Below are positions 1 to 11,421 of a DNA stretch of 64,000 nucleotides, one piece after another. This DNA is from Porodaedalea pini. Its lineage: Eukaryota > Basidiomycota > Agaricomycetes > Hymenochaetales > Hymenochaetaceae. The position numbers and the translations under genes are program-made. The notes below the pieces were generated by a model. That model was not told where the DNA came from. It saw only the letters and a program-made list of their open reading frames with translations, and did no database searches. Within the stretch, counting starts at the first letter, position 1; every line of letters starts with the position of its first letter. The stretch covers positions 186,001 through 250,000 of the forward strand of contig NBAY01000056.1 of the NCBI GenBank assembly GCA_002794775.1, in the 5' to 3' direction.

Positions 1-943
1 TCCTGTCGGTCGCGGGAGCAGAAGTCCGAGTCCCAGTATGAGCATCGGAGCAGGCAGGGGAGCGCGCACAAGCATGCTTCTTAACCTACCGAGTCCCGTA
101 CAAAGCTCGATCATTTCCGTGCCCTTGTCGCCTTCGTCTGTCTCACCCGGCGCCGGTCGTGTAGGTGGAAGAAGTCCTACGCTTGCAGGCTCGATCTCGG
201 GCTCGCCGAAGGTCTCACCTCCGCCTCTTACGACGAACTTCTCTGCCGAGCCGATGGTCCCCGGTGGATTCTCACCTAACGCGCAAATGGCTTTTGCTGC
301 GACGCCGCAGCTTGATAACGGAGCAAATACACCATCAAGTATTGGTGGATCAACGACTTATGAGAGCGCTCCGAGCTCGCCGAAAACGACGACTCTCGAA
401 CACCCACCGCATCCTCTTCCTATCTCGCCAGTGACACCCACTGCGATGACTTCGTTCGCCAGCTCCGCGTCCAATAGCAGCTCTTTCCCTCAAGCGCGCC
501 CGCAGGCCTCGCATCCGCCCTCGCCCTCGCAGAACGCGCACAAGCGTCTGTCCTTCTTGTCTTATAACGATATGCTGAGTTCCACACCCGTGTCCACTTT
601 GCCGCTCAGCAGCCTCACCTCGCCTGTCTCTGACGCACCACCGCCACACATTCCGGGTGTTTCACTCTCCGTCGGCACGGTTGGTGGCGGCTCACCGCTT
701 GGCTCGGCGTACGGCGGAGGAGGAAGTCGTAGCATCAGCTTGGCAAATAGCGCGCGCAATTCACTTGTTCTCGACGGTGTCTTTGGTCCGGGCCACGTAC
801 ACAGCAGTCTAGCGGCGGATGTGAAAGAGCCTACTGGTGGCGTTGGGGACGACCTTGGCGGGGAGTGGGAGCGCGAGGGCCTTGGACGTGGACTGGAAGA
901 GCGGCTCGAGGCGCTGATGGCCGTCGGGCCTGGTAAAGCGTAG
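1..943 (+). CDS. C-terminal part of a Ser/Pro/Gly-rich protein of unknown function (5' end outside window)
   Basis: The reading frame is open from base 2, so the Met at base 38 is probably internal and this is the C-terminal ~313 residues of a larger protein ending at the TAG at 941-943. The visible part is low complexity, dominated by Ser, Pro, Thr and Gly. It contains many SP or SPSP steps that would suit proline-directed kinases, and a more conserved-looking island near residues 168-200 of the frame (HKRLSFLSYNDMLSSTP). The last ~30 residues are acidic and helical-looking. I see no catalytic domain or membrane segment and do not recognise the family. Codon use and lack of stops over 300 codons support it being real. 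No intron is needed. Confidence 0.6.
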   Translation, partial: PVGRGSRSPSPSMSIGAGRGARTSMLLNLPSPVQSSIISVPLSPSSVSPGAGRVGGRSPTLAGSISGSPKVSPPPLTTNFSAEPMVPGGFSPNAQMAFAATPQLDNGANTPSSIGGSTTYESAPSSPKTTTLEHPPHPLPISPVTPTAMTSFASSASNSSSFPQARPQASHPPSPSQNAHKRLSFLSYNDMLSSTPVSTLPLSSLTSPVSDAPPPHIPGVSLSVGTVGGGSPLGSAYGGGGSRSISLANSARNSLVLDGVFGPGHVHSSLAADVKEPTGGVGDDLGGEWEREGLGRGLEERLEALMAVGPGKA

Positions 944-1737
944 TCCTATCCGCTAGCCTTCATCCACTGTCCATCCTACGAGGTGTGATATCACGTTCCG
1001 AGCAGAATCTGATTTGCTCTCGCTTTTCTTCTCTTTTTTTCTCCGGTTTTTCGCTCTTGAGGCTGTACGCTTTGGCCAGTTCTGTCATGAAATCCAAGAA
1101 ATTCCCGTCGTGGTTTGAAGGTTATCGTATCATGTTTTTTCCCCTGTTGCCTTTCCATGCTTCGCGCTTCCATGGTCACCTTACAAATATTGCTGTCTCA
1201 GTCACTGCACTGCAGTACATTCTAATTTGTTCCGCTTCACCTTTCTCGTCTCACCCGACTTCCTCTGTTTCAGATTCTTGACGGATGCTTCGGACTTCGA
1301 GAATTGTTTTGCTATCTTTTCCCACAAATAATCTTAACACTCATCTGTAACGTGGCATGGATCCAGCTATTCTTGTCACTCTTCATGTCTCCACTTCCGA
1401 TCTCCCTCCTTTTCCTATTCCATTTGCACTTCCCCCTTTCTCTCGCTTCTCTCTTAAGCTTGTCCCCTATATGTTCTATATTTTCATTCCTAACCCCTCC
1501 TCCCCCTGACCAAAGTGGGCTCATCCTGTTGTGGTCTCCGCCTTTTATTCATGTCGATGACGCTACCCCCTTTCTTTGGCTGAACTCGTCCTGGTATTTT
1601 CTATGATTGCATTTCAAACTGCAAGAATACTGTCTGTTTTATTCGTGTTCCATATAGCATGTATAAATGGGATGTGGGTGCAATGCAGAAAGAAAAGTTC
1701 TCCTCGAGACCTTCGGTTTTGGCTCGAGTACTACAGT
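944..1737. other. Intergenic, pyrimidine-rich on + strand
   Basis: Contains long C/T-rich runs after the upstream stop codon, likely 3' UTR and spacer. The short reading frames here have biased Phe/Leu/Ser composition expected from such sequence and no recognisable domain. I see no RNA gene or repeat structure. Confidence 0.5.
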
Positions 1738-2250
1738 AAAGCAGTGCTTCCTTTACCTTCGAAAGTTATGTACTCATTAGAGCCCGTGCAAGCTCTGACT
1801 GCTACAGTGCTAGTGCTCCCGACTCCCGAGGCGACTCGGCCTTGCAGGTTACGCGATGTTCGTGCATATTTGTCTCTGTCTGCTTTTGCTCGGTGCTGCT
1901 CGATCTCCTACTCAGGCTACTCTAACCCGAACCGCAAGGACAGGATCTCGTTAATTCCATTTATATCAGTTGGTACAGTGCAGCTGTGTCTGCTCGTTCA
2001 GCTTTTTAGATCCCGTTCTGCATTTTACTGTCAATGTAATTGCTTCGTTCTACCTGTGCTCTCCGAGCTACAACTCCGTGACCCGCCGCTCGGCTCTGCC
2101 ACTTCAAAATGCATCCGAGCCCACGAAATACGTCGAAACATACGGATATGTGGATACACATAATCACTGGGAGCTTCGGGCAACATCTAATACATGTGCA
2201 GGGCGTCGTGACCTGGCTTGCAGAATGGCCGACCAGTCCGTACGCTCCAA
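1738..2250. repeat. Degenerate dispersed repeat, copy 1
   Basis: This stretch aligns by eye, with many substitutions and small indels, to 3112-3610 in the same orientation. Shared landmarks include the GCTTCCTTT...AAGTTATGTACT start, a GCGACTCGG..TTGCAGG core, and a later CCGCCACTTC.AAATRC segment followed by a CCGAG..C.ACGAAAT-like stretch. A third copy of the distal half lies inverted at about 35480-35800. The long reading frame across it (1576-2163) is not conserved in the other copies, so it is unlikely to be coding. Confidence 0.6.
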
Positions 2251-3111
2251 ACAATTTCATTTCAAATAGTGACGGATCGCATTCAATAACAATATGGTCG
2301 AAAATCACCGTCATTGCGCAGCCTTCTATGTGCGCCGCATCAATTACAGGCCAAACACTGTTCTCGACGTGTGGACCCATAAACTCCGACATATCCTCCG
2401 TAGCAACACCAGACGCGAGGAGAGACCTGCGATGCACGTCTGGATTGGCCTGGGACCTGTGTTAATTGATAAGCTGACGAAAAGCCGGGAAAACCTAAAC
2501 AGGAGGGAAACAGATCTGGAGCCGATGATATGGAGAGCTGACCGGGAAGTACCATCGTTATCGGCGTGCAGCGGTCGCAGCTCGGCTGAGCTGTGTATGG
2601 CGCACTCAAAGATGGTGCAGACGCCTGCACTTTGACTTTTTGCTGCACATACATGAATAGTTGAAGTATTCACGCAAAACAATGCATTGAGGGTCACGAA
2701 GCACAGTCCACCTTCGCAATAGCCTTCGCGCTGCGCCGGAGTTTACTGGGCAGCAGGTCTTCGAAAATGAAGATTCACGAAGACGCCAAACATATGGTAA
2801 GCACCTCGGGAGTCAAGAGAAGCCCTGCATCGTTGAGATATTTGCAGGAAACTAGCGCAAGGATTGAAGGAAGATAGTGATGCGGATCTCAGTAGCGGCG
2901 ATATAAAGTCGCGCGTCTCAAAGCATCCTATGAGCACGTATAAATCTAATCTAGCCTGCGGAAGGTGATCTGGAGTAAGCGTCAACGTGCGAGCGGTTGT
3001 GCTGTCTCATTTAGACGCGGAATATTAATGCCGAAATGCATAAAAGCTGACAAATGCTTACTTCATCGAAGCCGAGTCACTTGCAATTGGGATCCTGGTA
3101 AAACAATGCAC
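2251..3111. other. Intergenic, no gene seen
   Basis: Only short unsupported reading frames occur. A stretch near 2373-2390 (GGACCCATAAACTCCGACAT) resembles 5900-5920, which sits directly at the left breakpoint of the truncated FUSC copy, suggesting that small repeats were involved in rearrangement here. Confidence 0.4.
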
Positions 3112-3610
3112 TGAAGCAGCGCTTCCTTTGCACTCGGAAGTTATGTACTGTACAGAGTATCTGTAGGCTTGGCTGGAGATCGAAATCCTCGCCCGGGCGA
3201 CTCGGTCTTGCAGGATGGTGAAACAATGTGACGTGTTTGATCGGTTTGTGCATGTTTGTCCCCATCCTTTTTACCTTGATCTCTCACTCTTCCTAAACTC
3301 AAGGGTGAGGGTTCGTCGCTGTCGCCTCTCTCAAGTAACCGATAATGGTTACTTTTTCCTGTTCAGCTATTCGGTTTCCGCTGTAACACGAACGTAAAGG
3401 TCGACGCACTACTTCACCTATGCTCTCCGTCGAGCCTCTGAGTCCGAGCCACAATTCCGCAACCTGCCGCGTGGCGCCGCCACTTCGAAATACGCCCGAG
3501 TCTACTCAATGCCTTGAAATATTCGGATCATAGAGCCTATGGGTCTCGGGTAACATGGAACGCTTCTACGCGGCATCGTGAGTCGGACGCAGTTTGAAAA
3601 CTGTCCGGTC
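3112..3610. repeat. Degenerate dispersed repeat, copy 2 (upstream flank of ADH copy A)
   Basis: Aligns to 1738-2250 in direct orientation. Its distal part, continuing to the ADH start, aligns to the inverted flank of ADH copy B (about 35120-35800). It is therefore part of the duplicated ADH block. Confidence 0.6.
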
Positions 3611-3864
3611 AGCCCGTTAAATTCCAAGGCCTACTACCTTCCGTGCACTCTGTCACACTCAGTGATAATATTGTAAAGGTCTCCATAATTTTACATCCTC
3701 TACGTGCGAACGGAGCGGCTCTGCTGTACGCAATGAAACCAGTATACTGCATCATCCAGAACTCGTGAGCCAGCGATACATTATTGTGGTGTTTTCTGTC
3801 TGACTGATGTGCTGCGCTTTGAGGAGTTGCGATTACTCTTTGGCCCGGAGCATGACGAACGGCT

Positions 3865-3874
3865 TGTATATAAA
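3865..3874 (+). promoter_or_regulatory. Putative TATA box of ADH copy A
   Basis: A TATATAAA motif lies about 80-90 bases upstream of the ATG. The same element (GTATATAA) is kept in the inverted ADH copy about 75-80 bases before its ATG, near 35195, although the surrounding promoter has diverged. Confidence 0.5.
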
Positions 3875-3953
3875 CCCCCGTTAAGCATCTGTGGAATACC
3901 ATCAATCGAACTATCTTCCACTGAAGCGACTTCTCTACTCTGATCTATCAATC

Positions 3954-5567
3954 ATGCAAGCTGCTGTCCATGTTGCGAACACCCCGGTCTTGAAGATCGT
4001 GAATGACTTCGAGATACCCAAACCAGGTCCCAACCAGGTACTTCTGAAGGTCCAGGCTTCTGGCGTCTGCCATTCCGATGTAAGTTGCTTGCACAGTCAT
4101 CTCTTGTAGTTTGTTGATATAGGATGCCTTTTCATCCAGGTTTTCTTGCTAAGCCAGTTCCCAGATGACCCTCGCACATATATCATGGGCCATGAGTGCA
4201 GTGGTATCGCAGTCGAGTACGTCTAGCTTTCCACCTTCACCCTGACAATGGGATGTGCTAACGAGAGTATCACTTTTACAGTCTCGGATCGAAGGTTAAT
4301 AAGATCCAGAAAGACAAGCGCTATGCTGTCATTAGTCTCGGAGGCTGCGCTGCTTGCCTCGCGAAACAGAACGGCGTGAAGCTCGCGCCCTCCGAGACTG
4401 CGGAACAGGAGTTTCTCAGCCTTCCCTTCTTCGGTATCGGAGGGAATGGTGGTCATGCGGAATATGCTGTAGTCGATGAGAACATGCTCGTTCCTGTTGT
4501 AAGTGCGATTATTGTACTGAATGGCTGAGATCATTGCATTCAATATTTTACCTTGTTCTTAGCCCGATAACGTGCTCCCGGAGCACGCAGCCGTGATGGC
4601 TGACGCAGGTATTACTGCCTGGCATGCTATCAAGAAGACCGCAGAAGTATCTGTTCTTCTAATTCCTCCATGATCTCCACTGATCTCTCTATATTCAAGA
4701 TCAAGAAAGGCGAGCGTGTACTCATCACTGGAATCGGCGGGCTCGGACTTCTCGCGGTGCAGTTCGCTGTCTTCCTCGGTGCGGAAGTATACGCCGTCGA
4801 CATGCGTCCGAGCAGCCGTGAGCTTGCCGTTCGATTCGGCGCTCGCAAGGCCTTCGATCTCGTGGAGCTCGACGCCGAGCTGGCCAAAGGCTTCAAAGTA
4901 GACTGTGCTGTCGACTTCGTCAGCACGGATACGAGTCAGTGAATCAATCCCAATGAACCGAACTCTGAGGACTGACGCAGACTTTGGATGTAGCATTCAC
5001 GAAGGAAGTTACTGCTGTCGGCAAGATTGAGCTTGACTCGGAACTCCAGAAGAGCGGACGGGTAGTCATTGTGCGTTGGCATTCGTTTTGCTTCATCTCA
5101 CCTCAGAAAACTGATATAACATGTTAAGGTCGGTGTCAGTGACCAAAACCTTGTCTTGAATGTTCTTCCGGGTATTGTTATGGGAATTCAGGGTAGGAGA
5201 TCTTTAGGTATAAAGGTGTTTAATCTCCGTTATTCATGACTTTGCTACAGTCCGCTTCTCTCTGTACGGAGTCAGGGAGGATTTGGTCGAGATTTTAGAC
5301 CTAGTTTCAAAGGCGAGTGACTCAACAACCTCTCTCCATACGGAATCCGTTATATTAATGCTCTGAATTCAGGGACTTATCAAACCTGTCGTTGACAAGC
5401 TGCCTTTGCATGAAGCGAACAAGGCATATGACGAGCTTCGGGCGAATCTGGTTCTGTCGCGCAAGGTACATACAAGATTTGAGTTACTGTAGATTCTCTG
5501 CCGCTGATTAGGCCGCGTTTTTCAAAAGGTTCTGATTCCTCCCGCGTTTTGGAATGGATCGCAGTAA
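3954..5567 (+). CDS. Zinc-type (MDR) alcohol dehydrogenase, copy A
   Basis: Medium-chain NAD(P)-dependent dehydrogenase with GroES-like N-terminal and Rossmann C-terminal domains. Exons that keep frame begin 3954-4079, 4140-4216, 4282-4498, 4563-4646 and 4700-4934, followed by exons from 4994 to the stop at 5565-5567. Visible motifs are GVCHSD (catalytic zinc Cys and following Asp), IMGHECSG (zinc His-Glu pair), a reduced structural-zinc site GGCAAC with only two close Cys, and the nucleotide-binding GIGGLGLLAVQFA loop near residue 175. The C-terminus reads LSRKVLIPPAFWNGSQ. One intron near 5311 appears to start with GC. The gene is duplicated in inverted orientation at 33499-35115. All junctions keep frame, so it looks functional; the substrate cannot be told from sequence. 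Confidence 0.88.
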
Positions 5568-5932
5568 TTGAATACTGTGTCAATTCTCTGATCGTTCAGA
5601 CGGATATATGAATACGTTCTAATGTATGTACTAATCGATGCATGTTCTGCGATCGGTAATGCACTTGAGCTATATGATGATGATTTGTTTTGCACATTTG
5701 TTGCTAATTATTGTGCGACACTTCAAAGTTTAATCGGACATTGCACTCAGAATAGCAAGTGTACTATGAGGACATTATTCGAGTTATTTATTTGGGTAAT
5801 GAATATTATCTAGGCACTCTAAAGAGACATTGGAAGGCACGGAGTGATCTAAATTTGAATACAGATCTAGAGATGCATAAGCAATGACTCGAATGCAGAT
5901 GCGGACCCATAGAATTCGACATATCCTCCTCA
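5568..5932. other. 3' flank of ADH copy A, duplicated in copy B up to about 5865
   Basis: An AT-rich spacer. Bases about 5570-5865 are matched, inverted, at about 33200-33498, marking the downstream limit of the ADH duplication. The last ~40 bases resemble 2370-2410 and abut the breakpoint of the FUSC relic. Confidence 0.55.
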
Positions 5933-7529
5933 GCATCGTCGCAAGCGGAAAGCATGAACGACACGGGACTCATCGCGCAGTTCTCATCTCCTCAGCACGC
6001 TCGCGACCTCACTCTCGCGGCCACCTCCCACACCTACGAACGATTTTAACTCCTCCGAGTCTCCGCGAAGCTTGCATTACGAGCCTCGGCGCTTGTTTCT
6101 CTGTCATCGAAGATGTAAACTGCCATCGACGGCCCTGGGCACAAAGATCACGATCGAACGCGAACCTCGAGAAAGCACTCAACGCTGCCATGGAAAGGCT
6201 CTGGCACGAGCGTGCTTCATTCGTCAACGAAGGACGCCTCTTCCTCGCAGAGCCCTTCGTCTCCGCGATTCCAGCTCTCTCCATCTCATCCCTAACCAAG
6301 GCTCTACATGCTACGCCGCCTCTTCGAGCCTTTCTAATTGCCTCCACGTTCTCTGCGCAGCTCGTCGTCGTCGCTGATGCGATCCTCCTGCTCGCCGAAC
6401 TCGTGCGGTCCACCTGCACGAAGCGCCGGAAGAGCAGGCTGTGGGTACCACGTGACCTCCGTGCTGTAGGAAATTGGTTGATTGGAAGGAGCAAGGATGG
6501 GGAGGAGGATGGATCTGACGAGAGTATGGGGGAAGGACCGCGCCCTGATTCCGGCATGTCCGACCAGGAAAAGAGCGGGAAAGCCTATAGTACGTCCAAA
6601 CATGATTTTAGTGAGAATATTTACGGACCAAGACGCACGAAACAGAACGAGATCCTGACAGCCGTCCGCCCACAAACTTGCTCCGAAGAGCGATGGATTC
6701 CGTTCACTCCCTGGACAAATGGGCAAAGTCGAAGGAAGCTATTGTGAGTACGCCCGTCTCGCTGTGACTTCTTCTCTGACATAACATCCTACCTTCTAGT
6801 ATATTTGGAAGTATCTCATTGTGTCCATCTGCCTTTGGCTGCCGTCTGTTTTCCCTGTTCAACCCAGACTTTCTATGTCGCCATAGCTCTTTTTCTATCT
6901 CGCTACTGAGTATGACTGCGGATTGGTTAGATAGCGGAAGTAATGTTGGTCTCCACGGTCGTCTCAGACCCTCCGTACTGGCGAGCCTCTTCATCAAATC
7001 TTGCCCTCTTCGCTTCTCGATAGGCTTCTCTACCACCGTGCACATGCAAACGCCGTCTCTCGTCTCCCGGAACCAGACCGAAAACTGAAATTGAAACCCT
7101 CGAAGGTGTCTATTTCCGATGCGTACCGATCCGGCAACCCCGACAATCGGTCTAGCAGCCAGGTCCACCTCCATCTCAAACCAAAGCCGAAGGCGTCGAT
7201 GATGTCGATTGTCTCGACAGCGTACACGGATATAGAGCACGGCGTTCGAGAAGATGTGACCGGCAAGCTTGTTGACTATGAAGGACGCATCCAAGACGTC
7301 AACTTTATGTATTTTGCGTCCGCGGTGTCGGCCGTATACGTCAGGTTGCGTCCGTAAGTCCGTCAAGAGTTCCCCGTGCTTCAGGTATGCTGATCGTCGG
7401 TTTGTTTGAAATTGACAGTGTCTCGATGAGCTCCATGATATTGCGAAGGACTTGTGTGGGGAGATTCCTTTCGAAGGATTCCAGGAATGGAGAGGAGAAT
7501 ACGAGCGTTCCTTTGGGCGCGGTGTTTAA
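5933..7529 (+). pseudogene. FUSC-type membrane transporter relic, copy A (5'-truncated and internally deleted)
   Basis: Aligns to the C-terminal two thirds of the full gene at 51001-55423. Similarity begins abruptly at about 5933, so the N-terminal membrane domain is absent. A second break near 6886 joins the segment before the central membrane domain directly to sequence near 51690 of the other copy, deleting about 1.4 kb that encodes the transmembrane FUSC part. Stops follow in the joined frame. The cytoplasmic linker (5940-6745) and the C-terminal DUF2421-like tail (about 7000-7529, ending RSFGRGV) remain readable. In this copy the stretch at 6361-6385 is in frame (AQLVVVADAILLLAEL), whereas the other copy has one extra base there. 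Clearly non-functional. Confidence 0.85.
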
Positions 7530-8887
7530 CTCGATTTTTTTTGTTGTTGCACATGATTATCTTCGGAACCGTCTCCGCGCAGCGAAGCTAACTAAAAGAT
7601 GTTTGCTCACCAACTGTGGAGGTTAATATATCAAAAGAACCTGACCTGTCCAAGCGATAGAATGTATCATTGCACTGCAAAGTCACGTATCATAAACACT
7701 TAAACCTGGGTAGGAGGACACACGAATTTTTTCCCCTTCATTATTAATAGGCTTTACCCGCATATTCTAAAAGATGAGGAAGGCATGATAACAAGTGGTA
7801 AGAAGAAGCAGCCAATTAAGAGACTTGATCCGAAGTTGATGCTCTGGCGCGTTGCGCACGTGACTACACCAAACAAAACACGCCCGGCAGCGGCGTTCTG
7901 CGATTCACTTTTTTCCATTTCAACAGAGGTCTCTGGAATATGTATTGGGAACACCGTGACCGTTGTATCTGTGCCCCCTGTACACTCATGCGAATCATTG
8001 CATAGATGGTCCTGTGCGCTTCCATGAATACGCGCCATTTTGAAGAACCCGGACGACGTCCTTACGATCATCTTTCCATTTCGGCCGCAATGTCCGCTTA
8101 CTCACGGAGTACTTTCACAAGATGGAACCGCGGAAGCAAAACGAGCATAGCGAGCTCTCTTATGACAGAGATAGGTCCTCGAAGCTGATAAATTTCCAGA
8201 TGTTTGGTTGTTAGCTCCCAGTTACAGAATCACATGCCCCTTTCATGTACCTCAAAGGGACGTAGCCTGCGCCATAATAGCGAGTGAGCCCTTATACATA
8301 GCCAACGGGATGGTATTTTCATCACTGCTTTCGTCACGAACACTAATGTTTTGTACTGAAGGACGCACTGGTCTACTCAATAATGCATAAGGGTACTTTT
8401 TTCTTCCTACCGTATAGATGGTAAATGGTTTCGACCTTCGAATGGTCCTAATGGAGCTGCTCTGATCCGCTTATAAGATCGTTGTTTCTTTCAGATGAGA
8501 TTCAGAAGCAGGCAAGGCGTGCTTCATCGACCTGAGCCCTCGGTAACTCACCTCATTTCGATCAATACAACGCTCAAATTACTAAATGCGCCTTCGTTGC
8601 GATAGAATACACTTCTGGGGGATGTTTGGCACTCAAATCCCTCTGGCTGGATGCGAGGGACGTGTCATTTACGTTATTTCACTTCCTTTTGTGCACGGTA
8701 AGGCCGCAAGAAGTTAATCTCATTCTGTCGAAGTCAATGTGCGCGAACCAGATTACTCTTCGGCACAGTTGAGTCTCGCTAACGTGAACCAAATAAGTTT
8801 AGCCCTCTAAACATCCGTGCTATTTAAGCCCGCTGCATACAATGCCTGTTATAAGTCACTCCAGATCATATCCTGCGCCTTATCAGG
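7530..8887. other. Intergenic region of block A containing the empty insertion site
   Basis: No gene seen. It is collinear, inverted, with 36544-37398 plus 50259-51000 of block B, where it is interrupted by the 12.86-kb palindrome. The uninterrupted target sequence lies at about 8026-8034 (GAATACGCG on the + strand), showing block A never received the element. A TATTTAA motif about 65 bases upstream of the SDR start may be its TATA element. Confidence 0.7.
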
Positions 8888-10039
8888 ATGAACGTCTTTC
8901 GTCTCTCCCTGCAGCAGGCGCGTAGGAACGGTCTTTGCGCGTTCACTCAGAATTCATGTCGCTTTCTTTCGACGACACGAGCTCGGTGGTCTGCCGAAGA
9001 CCTCATAGGTGTCAAGGCGTCTCTTCGTGCGAAGTCTGACCCTTCCTTCACGCCGCGGCCTACGTTATTTCAGCGGGAATTCGACCTGACCGGACGTGTC
9101 GCTGTCGTCTCAGGTGCTAATCGAGGTCTAGGCCTTGAAATTGCACAAGCACTCGCGGAAGCTGGTGCAATCGTTCACTGTTTTGACCTTCCCGCTACTC
9201 CAGGGGAAACCTGGGAGGCGGCTGCGGATTATGTTTCAAGGCTTGGGCTTCCCACGGCATGCCTCAAATATGCGAGTCTCAACGTAACCGACCAGTCCGC
9301 GACGTGGGACGCGGTCGAGGGGGTGGCAAATGCAGAAGGTAAACGACTTGATGTGTGCGTCGCAGCAGCGGGGATTATTCAAGGCGCGAGCTGTCTAGAC
9401 TACGCCGCAACGGAATTCTCGAAGGTTTTGAACGTCAATGTAAATGGCGTGTTCTACTTTGCGCAGGCGGCCGCTCGTCAAATAGTGAAGCGCGAGGAAG
9501 GTGGAAGCATTATTCTGATGGGCTCAGCAACCGCGTCGGTGGCGACTATAGTACGTGCTACCACAGCAAATAGTGTTTTCAATGCTAATCATATTTAATC
9601 CGTCAGGGAACTGAAGTTATCGCTTACAGCACGAGCAAATCTGCGGTACTCCAAATGGCGCGTTCTATGGCATGTGAGTTAGGAACAAAGAGGATTAGAG
9701 TCAACTCTCTCTCGCCGGGATATATTCGAACAAAGTGAGTCGCAGTGGTGCATATCTACTTAATAAACCTGTTGATCTAAGTTCTTCATATGTAGTATGA
9801 CGTCTCCGTATCTTGACGCACACCCTGAGCTCAATGCAGCTTGGTCAAGTCAGAATCCTCTCGGGCGCCTTGGAAGGTCGGATGAATTGCGTGGCGCTGC
9901 CGTATGGCTTGCATCCGACGCTTCATCATATTGCACTGGCAGCGAGTGAGTTTTCCGGAGTCTCGACTAGACCGTTTGAATTTGACCTGGCTCGTATTTA
10001 TGCAGTATTCTCGTTTGTGGTGGTCATGTTGCGTGGTAG
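8888..10039 (+). CDS. Short-chain dehydrogenase/reductase, copy A (intact)
   Basis: Classical SDR, predicted 324 residues from four exons: 8888-9550, 9607-9734, 9796-9945 and 10006-10039 (975 nt, in frame). The Rossmann motif SGANRGLG is near residue 75, an AAAGII strand replaces the usual NNAG, a catalytic Ser is in LMGSATAS, the YxxxK pair is in YSTSK, and SPGYIRTNM follows. The end ILVCGGHVAW resembles sorbitol/xylulose-reductase-like fungal SDRs, but the substrate is inferred only. The N-terminal ~35 residues are rich in Arg/Ser/Gln without acidic residues until later, a possible mitochondrial presequence. A decayed copy is at 36127-36543. Confidence 0.9.
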
Positions 10040-10390
10040 CTCGGGCCTGGTACATTTTTCTCTCTTTCGGTAAGCCTTCTGGGATATCCATGATCCGATA
10101 CTAACATGAAACGACCAATCTCATCTGTAATCTTGCGCTGTTGTGAAGTAGATGGCTTGAAGAGTGGATGTTAAGCCGGAATTCGTCCGACCATATCGGG
10201 CGTCTGTTCGATCCACGCAAGCTACGTAATTTATGACGATGGGCCTACTTGAAGTTTCTGATCGTGAATCGGCCTCTACTTGAGCATGCTTGTACATCTA
10301 CTACGACATTCGGAAATACCAACTTGTGCTTCTCCTTTGCTTCTCAAGTCTCAACGGCATCTCTTTCCTGGACAATACAGGGCTTTACCA
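10040..10390. other. Intergenic between SDR and GFA-like gene
   Basis: A short spacer between two + strand genes. No feature recognised beyond presumed terminator and promoter of the neighbours. Confidence 0.5.
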
Positions 10391-11421
10391 ATGTCTAAAA
10401 TGGATGACGCCGACTGTCAAGCGCCCTACGTCAAGACCAGGGAAAGGTTTGAAATCAAGTACACAGGTGGCTGTTTCTGCGGGAACATCAAGTTCGACAT
10501 TGCCGAAGATCCAGTCGGTATGTTGCGAGACGAATTTGATTTCTCAATCTACGTGACTTACGATAAAGCATCCATAAGATGCGAGCTATTGCCACTGGTA
10601 TGCTAAGTCTGTCCTCAGCGATGACTTGCTCTGATCACGTTTTCGATACAGCCGAGATTGCCAGCGGTAAGTACTCCCGATGTATCTATGAGAATCATTC
10701 ATAATGTCTCCCTTCAAGTCTGCACGGTGCGCCTTATCAATGGGTACGCCGTCTCCCCTTGCGACGATCATCACATAACCTTGGCTCATACTATATATAG
10801 GCCGCAATTATACACAAGGACGCCGTGTTCTTCCCTGAGGGCACAAAAGGCCTAACTTTCTACAACTCTTCGTAAGCGATCTCAAAGACTCGGTGTCACT
10901 ATCAGTACCAAATTGTGCAGGGAACATTCAAATGAACATAAACTTCCTTGCAAAGTGCTTTGCTCGACTTGTCACTCGCCAATCGCAGATGAAGGGCGAA
11001 GCATGATGCTCATGTTCCCTGTGGCGATCCATTTCAAGGGCGGTCAAGTTCCAGGTGCGCTTGCGACCTTCGAAATCCGTGAATCCAAACCCTGTTTCAC
11101 TATCATTTACTGATTTATGTGCCGTTCAGAATCGTTCAAAGCGTAAGTAATTTCGGTGTATTATCCTCCTATATGGCTCGTCTCTTGACGCCTGGATCTC
11201 TCGACGCGCCCCGGTATCCCACAGTACGCATCACATGTGAGTTCTGTCCTATTTTAATCTTAGGATATAACTCATTTCGCTAATGAACCTTGATGCGCGA
11301 CGCTGAAATGTTGGCTCATCTGACGCTGATCAGGTTCTACGGGTCGCGCGTAGAAGACGTGGCCGACGGCGTCCCTAAGTTTCTCGGCAAGAAGGGTGAC
11401 CGGCCCTATGAGGAGAAGTAA
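10391..11421 (+). CDS. GFA/CENP-V-fold zinc protein (glutathione-dependent formaldehyde-activating enzyme-like)
   Basis: Nine exons keep a single frame of 504 nt (167 residues): 10391-10517, 10579-10597, 10652-10666, 10719-10743, 10801-10871, 10921-11054, 11130-11142, 11225-11236 and 11334-11421. Five of them are only 12-25 nt. The protein carries the family's zinc-binding cysteines in order: GGCFCG near residue 22, YCHCRDCQ near residue 46, and the second-site pair CSTC in KVLCSTCHSPIADEG. The family binds zinc; a few members act on S-hydroxymethyl-glutathione, but most fungal paralogues have no known substrate, so catalysis is not claimed. A GSRVEDVADGVPKF C-terminal segment is typical. The microexons make automatic prediction likely to fail here. 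Confidence 0.88.

Noticed and set aside
1576..2163. 195-codon frame as a gene
   Set aside because: It crosses a degenerate repeat whose other copies lack the frame; no domain or plausible splicing.
9813..10104. Alternative frames over the SDR 3' exons
   Set aside because: The spliced SDR frame through 10039 restores the conserved C-terminus, so these are shadows.
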